A DNA stretch of 64,000 nucleotides from Sphagnum compactum. Taxonomy: Eukaryota > Bryophyta > Sphagnopsida > Sphagnales. This document shows positions 56,591 through 64,000 of the stretch, piece by piece. The first letter of the stretch is position 1. Each line of letters begins with the position of its first letter. Location: assembly GCA_965153455.1 (NCBI GenBank), contig OZ234503.1:15877118-15941117 (forward strand), given 5' to 3'. Under the pieces are notes generated by a model. That model was not told the DNA's origin. It searched no databases and saw only the letters and a list, made by a program, of their open reading frames with translations. The position numbers were made by a program, and so were the translations under genes.

Positions 56591-57480
56591 AGGGGGGGGG
56601 GGGTTAGGGTTGGTTTAATTAATTAAATCTGAGCTAAAATAAAATAAACTTAATTAAGTAGGTAGTTGATTTTCATGTAATTGATCATAAAAATATAGTT
56701 ATCCATGGATGAATGAAATGTGACCATGTCATATGAAACGTTTTTTTAAATGAATTTTTAAAAATATCTAAAATGAGTTGCACATGGGTAATGTCATGTC
56801 ACGCGGAGCCCAAGTCAGGTATTGACCCCCGGAAAAAAAACACCAAAAAAAAGTTCAGGCAGCAAGTAAATAAGTAATTGTTTTTGGGTTGAAAAATAAA
56901 GGGTTGTTTAGGGCAGATGACAAGAATTAAGCCCATTACTTAAGCAAGTTAATAAGTAATTGTTTTAGTTTTGAGTTGAAAATAAAGGGTTGTTTAGGGC
57001 AGATGACAAGAATTAAAAGATTACTTAAGCAAGTTAATAAGTATGGTCGTGATAAAGAATAATTTCTTTGGGCAGAAAAAAAATGAATTTCAGCTTTGGG
57101 TTGGTAAAATTTTGGAAAGGGGGGGCAGATTATTAAAATAAGTAGACCCCATCCAAAACAGTGGGCTGTTGGCCCCCAAAAAAACTCATTTGGGCAGTGA
57201 ATAAAATACTTTTGAGCAATTCTTTAGGCAGAAAATTAAATACTTTGGAGGAAACCAAAAAATTGGGCAGCGAATCAAATCATTTTGAGCAGATATTGGG
57301 CAGAATTTATTTTTCTTTCGAGCAATTATCGGGGCGGTGAATAATACACCGGTGAGCAAAAAATTTGGGCAGCGAATAATTTCCTTTTGGCAGAAATATG
57401 GGCAGAAATATGTTGCCAAAGCAAGGTGTCCAGAACTTTGGTCTAAGTTGGAGGAGGATAAACGGTGACTTTCCGAAACT
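56591..57480 (+). repeat. Short tandem and GGGCAG-iterated region
   Basis: A unit of about 88 bp with GGGTTGTTTAGGGCAGATGA and TTACTTAAGCAAGTTAATAA is duplicated at 56865-57040. From 57190 to 57415 GGGCAG or GGGCAG-like words followed by (C/T)GAATAA recur every 20-55 bp, alternating with TTTTGAGCA. No gene. Confidence 0.55.
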
Positions 57481-57904
57481 GTTGTGCTTTGAATAGGATC
57501 ATGATATCCAAGATATGAGATCAACAAGGCCGGAAGAAGTCAAACAACCCTCTCATATTGCTGTAATATTTTTGCAAAAGCAGCCATGTTCAAGGAGCTG
57601 CCACAATATCCCCGCAAGGATTGTCAGGGTTCCGGTCTGGGTTCATTCACAAGGGAGATGCACGTTACGATGGCAGGATGAGCGATCTCCTAGAAAGAGT
57701 GTAAGCAGGAGAGAAACAAGGAGTTAACAGCCAGTCGAGATGCATGCCTCCAGACACACGCAACAATCAAGCGAAGTAAATTTGATTGCAGCAACAACTT
57801 GAAGCGACAAGGGCCCAAAGAGTAGATCGCAACATATCAGGTCAGCATAAAAACAAAGATAGGACAAAGAAAACACGTGAACATCCGCGGGACAGGTCAG
57901 AGCA

Positions 57905-58112
57905 CGGAAGAACTGTGAAATAGAAGAAGAAAATGACAAGTGGCTACAAATAGGAAGAGAAAAGATGAGAGTACCCAAGGCCAGAGTCTCGAGCACTTTG
58001 AGCCTCAAAGGTAGAAAATGTATGAAACCTGGAGCTCTTCAGCATACCAAGCCCTCGGTAGAAGTCGAGGAATGCCACCCGCAGCACGTCTGCAGCACTT
58101 GGAACCTTTTTT
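57905..58112 (-). repeat. Gene-fragment repeat shared with 32207-32425
   Basis: Copy of the 3' end of the unidentified 32320-32775 frame. No further coding sequence follows it here. Confidence 0.7.
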
Positions 58113-59477
58113 TACAAATTCATGGGAGGGGGCACTCATGGGGTCGGTTGAAAGTAGCCACTCATGGGGGCACTCATGGGTTCATAGGTGTTTTTTCCGG
58201 ATGTCCGAGGTAAACCATCTACTTAATAGGCTATTCCATTTTAAAAATTTCCAAACTTTTTATTATTCAAGGGGGCAAGGTGAGGGTATTTTTCGATTAT
58301 TCAGGGGGAAAGGGGTTATTTATTTATTTGTTTATTTGAAAGTCGTCCAAAACGACCCTAAGCTTCTGGATTTCGGGCTCATTAACAGCCTGCCTAAACC
58401 CTCCAAAAAACCCAGCACTTGCAAAAATGCTGCTTGCCTGCGCTGCGCCGGGCAAGGGGTTTAGGGTCTGGTCTTATTTTCTTGAATCTTCAGTAATGTG
58501 AGTTGCAATTAAAATAACTCAATATGCTGATCTTGGACCCACCTCAGGCTGTGGCAGATTCCGTTTAAATCTGTGGGTCTGTCATCGCATTGGAGTAGAA
58601 GGCCACCACTCAACAGAGCCCTGGGTGAGCCTCCTCTCCGACCAGGACAAGCCTTGCCAGTAGTTGCCTGTCCGGTATAGTGGCTTGCTCTTCCATCGTC
58701 TCCCACGGCCATCACCAGGCCTTCATCGACACCGAACAGGATCACATAAGGATGAGCAAGAGACTAATCGCGGTGAGTATCCATAACTATTTGAATTCTA
58801 GGTATACGCGTAATTTTGGAGTGAGAAAACTAAATCTTCTTGCTCGGATTACTGGTGAGCTATTGGATGGGAGGTCAGAACAAATCAGGGATAATTGGCA
58901 GCCCAAAAAACTTTTGGGACTTCTAGAAAGCCCTTATTTTATTCAAGATATAGACAACTATGAGGTCATCAGGGTTTAGGGTCATCGACATCATTCAGGG
59001 TCGGTGCCGGGTAGTGTGATCTTCCGACCACCCGTCTTTGCAAATGTACCCCCACCACCCCTTTTGTCGCACCTGCAACCATACCCCTACCATGAACCAA
59101 AATAGTGTATTACCCATGGCTGGGATGGAGAGTATTCCAAAGAAAATCCCAGGTTTAGGATTGTGCTATCTTTGCATCCATATATTGCAGTGGAAAAGCA
59201 GTCCACCACCCAGCTCGTACACAGTAGTTTATATCACTGACCAGAGGATTGCTTCACCAGGTCCCACTTACCACGCAAAGTCACGGCATCCAGAGGAGGA
59301 AACAATCTACCGGCATACTTTCAAATTTTCAATTTCCTGCTCCCAAAAGCAAGTTCGTTAACCCACATTTGAAGGTTCGCATGACCATATATTTTTGAAG
59401 CACGAAAAAAAGTACTTGATGTCTCCGAAGAATGCTGAGAGAAAAAAGGAATTCAGGGTTGAGCACTCCATCATTAC
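58113..59477. other. Stretch with unrecognised open frames
   Basis: The phrase GGGCACTCATGGGGTCGG-like at 58128-58180 is repeated three times at short range. A frame of 99 codons (58680-58979) and a GC-rich minus-strand frame (58509-58745, DDGRASHYTGQATTGK) overlap. No family is recognised. Confidence 0.35.
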
Positions 59478-59563
59478 CTGAGATGGGAACTTGTAAGCAA
59501 GCCGCGCTAAAACCCTGTCCTTGATTACTTCCAGGAGTTGCTTTTGCCGCAGCAAACGAGCAC
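59478..59563 (-). pseudogene. Isolated exon of an unknown gene
   Basis: Flanked by a GCGCAG acceptor and a CAG|GTAATGA donor. It encodes 28 codons (ARLLRQKQLLEVIKDRVLAR ending AYKFPSQ) plus two bases. Upstream, around 59680-59790, a frame with NGEYVLTAEFDVVQKYYVGS may be a neighbouring exon. The coding character is good but the family is not recognised. Confidence 0.4.
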
Positions 59564-59871
59564 CTGCGCATTGTCAGATGTCATCGACCTTTACGCTGCA
59601 TACAGGAGCTAGGAAAACAGAAAGCGAAAGCACGGGAAGGCACATCGATCACGAGCGCGACATACGCTTTAATTGCCGGCAGGATCCAACATAATATTTT
59701 TGAACGACGTCGAATTCTGCCGTAAGAACATATTCTCCATTTTTTGAGGCGCTCGCAGCTATTTTTTTGCGACACGGTCTCAAAGGTTCACCCATCGAGA
59801 TCGGGACCAGAAGGAAAAGACGCTCAGGCAGCAACCAGACCTCCGAAGTGGAAGAATTTTTGGCAGCCCAC

Positions 59872-60112
59872 AGAACTTTATCCACGCCCTTCTTCTACAC
59901 GAGGCTCTTAAACACGATCGACGTCTCTCCATATTATCGACCCATGATCGCTCAGATATTGCATGCCGGTCACGGTTTGCAGGTTTCGGGAATCTGCCAG
60001 TCCGATGCATCGAAAGTATAATGCCAAGTCTGCTGACACGCGACAAAATTATGTACGAGAATTGGCATCGGCGACCATCGACGGTTGCAATCTGGTCACG
60101 CACTCTATGGAC
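59872..60112 (+). repeat. Segment shared with 32975-33225
   Basis: Close match over about 240 bp (CATATTATCGACCCATGATC, CGCTCAGATATTGCATGC). Both strands are open over the segment; no product recognised. Confidence 0.7.
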
Positions 60113-60296
60113 CGAGAAGCTTGCGGGTCATGGTCCAAAACCCAGATCCTAAATCCTGTAGATTCGAGCAAATTGAGACTCGGTCCGCAACACCGGAGGA
60201 GCTCCAACAGAGAGTGCAGGAATGGAGGAGCGGGAAACGAGGGAACGAGGCGGAGACGGAGCGGCAATAGCAAAAGGGGAAGAACCACCGAGTTAA

Positions 60297-60640
60297 CAAA
60301 CTCGAAACAAAGAGCACGGATATTCCTGCCTCCGACTCGACGGACCCCACAAAAACACCGGGTCGAGTCCGACGGAACACGAGCGACAACAAGCCGATCG
60401 AGCGATCCTCAAGTAACGTCCACCTCGGACCACCAACTACTCCCGAGTTGGCCACGAGCCCTACCAGAAGCAAATTATTTTGTGTTTACACCTTGATTAC
60501 GTAACAACCTAGATGAATCATACATTTGGTGAAGTTCTGTGAAATTGATTGGGGAACGAGGGAGTGAGAGCCTACTAAACCGTTGTCAAAACCTAGTCCA
60601 TGCACAGGATAGCCCATCAAGCGAAGATTCTTCAGCCCAT
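60297..60640 (+). repeat. Duplicated segment, copy 2, first part
   Basis: Matches 54190-54560 from AACAAACTCGAAACAAAGAG through CCCATATTCATA. Confidence 0.75.
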
Positions 60641-61040
60641 ATTCATATGCACGCCCTTCCCAAGCCTGCTACAGACTCAAAACAAAAAAGTCCTGCCATC
60701 GATTTGGATTCTCCTTCAAACGTTGACAAAGGAAATGGCCACGAGGATAGTTGTACAGGATTTGAGCACCAAAATGAACGGACTCTGTATTTCTTCTGCC
60801 GACAAATGTCATCTAGCACACATTAAGAGAGCTTATTTTCATACTCGCCATGCAGCCTTTTACAACCTCGGAGACTTTGGCATGCCTGCTCAAAGACCTC
60901 GGGTATGCTAGAGATAATGGCGTTGTTTTCGCCTTCGCGTTATAGTGGACGAGGGTGTAATCCATGTCATATCCAACAGCAGTGATTGTACGCAAACTTG
61001 GTGTACGCCTGCAAAAAATTCCTCGCGATCGATGGTCTTC
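60641..61040 (-). pseudogene. 5'-nucleotidase (HAD superfamily) exon relic
   Basis: After an acceptor TTTTTTGCAG at 61009 the minus strand reads RRTPSLRTITAVGYDMDYTL then VHYNA. AVGYDMDYTLxHYN is the signature of plant cytosolic purine 5'-nucleotidase-like proteins, with the HAD catalytic DxDxT (DMDYT). The sequence after HYN does not continue the family cleanly; a weak resemblance (EVVKGCMASMK) to the VKRAMHGT block follows near 60860, then a stop. Inserted between the two parts of a duplicated segment. Confidence 0.6.
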
Positions 61041-61368
61041 CATGTGGGTACTGTTTCTACATGCAATAGCAAGAGTCGTCTCGGAGCATCACTCAAATGC
61101 GCCTGCTTTCAGCACCCCAATTGATTATCGCAATCTCTCCCGTTTCCTCCTTTCTTTGTTGTTTAGTGCAGACAAGGACCCTCGCCGATTGAGGATCCCT
61201 TGGATCTCAGAGATCACGTATAAGAGCACGAAAGTACTTACTGAAATTTGCAGCTTCTAGCTGTGGATATGCCTCTGCCTGCGGTGTTTTCATTGTCGCA
61301 ATCTCTATGCTTGAGTCCAATCCCTCATTCTCTAAAGCCATCAAAAGAGAGGGGGTTTAGGAGCGCGG

Positions 61369-61810
61369 AGAGAAATATAACAGCATATACGGTGTAAGTA
61401 TTGCAGTATGAACAGAAAAATAAGCCTGATGGCACGAAGACGTCTATGCGTGGATGGAAGGATGAGCTAGCCTAGTGTCGGGACCGGACCAGGAAAGCAG
61501 GCACTAAGAACGTAGTATGCAAACGAACGTCCCTCGCAAAAGCTTCAAAATGATCTGATCCGTTGAAGTTCTGACTTGGGTTTCGATGGGGGTTGGCAGT
61601 CGCTACTGCTGCTTCTGCAAAGATTGGATCCAAGAGAGCCTTGTCCTGGGGATCATACGATACTTGCCTCTTTTTCCATGCGTCTTTCTCTTGCTCCCAC
61701 ATATCTTTTGTGCACACCGGTTTGAAACCACCCGCATGCCAACCAGGGCAAGACACTGGCAAGAGAACTACGATCGCATGCGAAGTCCTTACTTTTAACT
61801 TGCTGTGACA
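61369..61810 (+). repeat. Duplicated segment, copy 2, second part
   Basis: Matches 54567-55010 from GTGCAAGTATTGCAGTATGA-like sequence through the region around GCACACCGGTTT. Confidence 0.75.
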
Positions 61811-61837
61811 CAAAGTTTCTAATTCCTATACATATGA

Positions 61838-62885
61838 TCTGCGCAATTCCTATACATATGATCTGCGCACTACGCTCGCAGTGCGCGGGGCTGGGGGCTG
61901 TTTGACCACTAAAAAAGCACCGCAGTGCGGGGCTGTTTTACCGTAGTGCGGGGCTGTTTTCGTTGACCTTTTTCACTTTTTGTTACTTTTTGTTATTTTT
62001 TTTACTGCTCATAACTTTTATAAGTTACTTTTTACTGCTGAAACAGAGGTAAAGTTTGTTACTTTTTTTAACTTTTTTTACTACTTGTAACTTTCATAAA
62101 TTACTTTTTACTGGGCCAGGAAGGCCAGGGTTTATATTTTATTCATTGTGCGAGGGGGGAAAGGGGTGCACACCTCGATTTTTTTCCTTCTTTTTTTTTT
62201 ACTTTTAAGGGGGGAGGGTGTGGAGGTTAATGTTTTCTTTTTCGTATACATATGAAAAGGTGGAAGGAGGAGGGGGGAAAGGGGTACATTTAAGGTAATC
62301 TGGAAATGTTTTTCTTTCATTGTGGAGAGGCTAGGGAGGGGAAGGGGGTACTGTTTTATACAAAATCATTATGGGATGGGGGAAAGGGTGCACCGGGGGA
62401 AAGGGTGCAAGTTGATTTTTTTTATTCTGTTTTTTATTGTTGAGGGGGAGGGGGGTGGGGGTCAATGTTTTTTTTCCCCTATATATATATGAAAAGGTGG
62501 AAGGAGGAGGGGGGAAAGGGGTACATTGGGTTTTTCTGGAAATGTTTTGTTCATTGTGGAGAGGATAGGGAGGGGTTCACCGGGGGTTTAGGGTTTTTAC
62601 AATTCATTATGGGACGGGGGAAAGGGTGCACCTTGATTTTTTTTTCTTTTTTTTTTTTTACTGTTGAAGGGGAGGGGGGGTGGAGGGTAATGTTTTTTTT
62701 TTCCTTCATTTGACATGTGGAAGGAGGAAGGGAAAGGGGTGTCTTTTTTTTTTTTTTTTTAAATGTTGTTTTTTCATCGTGGAGTGGCTAGGGATAGGGG
62801 GTCAAGGGTCAAGGGAGGGGGTGCGCCTTTATTTATTTATTTTGATTTTTTGATGTGTTGAAGAGGAGGGGGCGGAGGTTGAGGT
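61838..62885 (+). repeat. GT-rich dispersed repeat family, copy F (longest)
   Basis: Head hairpin GCGCACT...AGTGCGC (perfect 7 bp, different from the other copies), then CGCAGTGCGGGGCTGTTTT and CGTAGTGCGGGGCTGTTTT blocks to GTTGACC. The tail has about three cycles of 230-290 bp, each with GAAAAGGTGGAAGGAGGAGG, a CATTGTGGAGAGGCTAGGGA phrase, TTCATTATGGGA(C/T)GGGGGAAA and GGGTGCA. Plus strand strongly T+G. Confidence 0.8.
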
Positions 62886-62898
62886 TTTTTTTGGTATT

Positions 62899-63493
62899 GA
62901 TTTAGTAAATGATAATCAATATTGGACAATATTGATAAACAATGCTACTAAAGAATGTTCCACTAACCCAACTCACAAGGCGCACCTTATATGGTCAAAC
63001 AAACATACAACTCCACTTATGGAATTACAAAACTCATGTAGAAAAGTTGTCATGTACTATAGGGTACTTGCGTGATGGTTTAGGACATGTTCCACCTTGA
63101 TTCAAACCTATACATACAAATCTACTTTTTCACTTTTCGTAACAGTTTCCCCTTGCGTGCAAACAACCTATGCATATGATGTGAGCATTATAATCATAAG
63201 GTCGCAGGCTCAAGGCTGTTTGACCACAAAAAATCCAGTGCAATGCCAAGCTATGCATATGCTGTGCGCACTACGCTCACCCCATGCAGTGCAAGGTTGT
63301 ATGCTCGCAGGTGGGATGCTGTTTAGGGTTGACTTTTTGTTATTATTTATAGCTTTTGTAAATTACTTTTTACTTTTGAAAGGGTGCAACGTGTGTTATT
63401 TTAGGGTTTTTTTTTTTATTGTTCAAGGAGAGGGGTGCACCTATACATATGTTCATCACAAACTTCTTTGTCAAACGTATTGGTATTGATATT
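62899..63493 (+). repeat. Tandem duplication of about 596 bp, unit 1
   Basis: From GATTTAGTAAATGATAATCA; matches 63494 onward with about 10-15 percent difference by eye. Begins with an open stretch (YWTILINNATKECSTNPTHK, then AHLIWSNK) also open in unit 2, then a diverged head of the GT-rich family (GGCTGTTTGACC, GTGCAATGCC). Confidence 0.75.
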
Positions 63494-64000
63494 GATTTAG
63501 TAAATGATAATCACTATTGGACAATATTGATAAACAGTGCTACTAAAGAATGTTCCACTAACCCAATTCACAAGGCCCACCTAATATGGTCAAACAAGAA
63601 TACAGCGGCACTTATGGAATTATAACACTTCATGTAGACAACTTCCTGTACCTATAGGGTACCTCTGTGATGGTGTAGGACATATTCCACCTTGGGTCAA
63701 ACCTATACATATGATTTTTTTTTCCTCACTTTTTGGAATAGTTCTCCCCTGCAGGCAAACAGCCTGTGCATATGATGTGAGCCTTATAATTATAAGGTCG
63801 CAAGCTCAAGGCTGTTTAACCGCAAAAAATCCAGCGCAATGCCAAGCTATACATACGCTATGCTCATTACACTCACCCAATGCAGTGCAAGGCTAAAATC
63901 AATGTGGAAGGGATCAGAAAAACCTGTGGAAGGAGGAAGGGAAAGGGATGATTGTTTTTTCTTAAATTGTTTTTTTCATTGTTGAGTGGCTAGGGACTTG
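63494..64000 (+). repeat. Tandem duplication of about 596 bp, unit 2 (to window edge)
   Basis: Second unit. The coding-like stretch reads YWTILINSATKECSTNPIHK then AHLIWSNKNTAALMEL before TAA, with both silent and replacement differences from unit 1. After about 63900 it runs into GT-rich tail sequence and the window edge. Confidence 0.7.

Overview
The window looks like repeat-dense, gene-poor nuclear DNA from a land plant. Evidence for a plant: chromodomain Ty3/gypsy retrotransposons primed by initiator tRNA-Met, a RabA (Rab11-type) GTPase of the plant RABA5-like kind, and relics of a plant-type nucleobase-ascorbate transporter and a SUV3 helicase. A TET/JBP-type dioxygenase relic and a Penelope-like reverse transcriptase make a non-flowering lineage (bryophyte, lycophyte, fern, gymnosperm or streptophyte alga) more likely than an angiosperm. 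That placement is inference; no species is recognised.

Layout. 1-3.4 kb: the 5' half of a minus-strand Ty3/gypsy element (LTR, primer site, gag-pol with a one-base deletion) that appears to sit in the first intron of a nucleobase-ascorbate transporter gene; only its first exon and promoter (3.5-4.0 kb) are in view. 4.4-8.4 kb: a 171-bp MITE-like element, a solo LTR and a copy of a GT-rich repeat family. 8.9-10.2 kb: a 42-bp tandem repeat followed by a Penelope-like RT relic. 11.2-13.2 kb: six copies of a 336-bp tandem repeat. 14.0-14.5 kb: a SUV3 helicase relic. 14.6-22.0 kb: a complete, apparently very young Ty3/gypsy chromovirus with equal-length LTRs, a CCCCC target duplication and an open 1496-residue gag-pol. 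22.6-23.5 kb: an unidentified spliced minus-strand gene. 23.5-27.8 kb: AT-rich DNA with little in it. 27.9-35.0 kb: a RabA gene between two direct segmental repeats. 35.1-36.9 kb: a 0.91-kb tandem duplication containing a promoter and part of an unknown gene. 37.0-38.5 kb: a five-exon TET/JBP-like dioxygenase relic. 38.7-64 kb: mainly repeats, solo LTR, LINE fragments, decayed gene pieces and further copies of the GT-rich family.

The only host gene that is open from start to stop and placed in a known family is RabA. It carries two changes in universally conserved nucleotide-binding motifs: Tyr for the P-loop Ser, and an extra Asp in WDTAGQ. The strongest candidates for something undescribed are this altered RabA, the TET/JBP-like gene, and the GT-rich repeat family, whose head contains a hairpin that changes sequence on both arms between copies while staying paired. 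No genes form an operon or shared pathway. Exon boundaries and family calls come from reading motifs and splice consensus by eye, not from searches.
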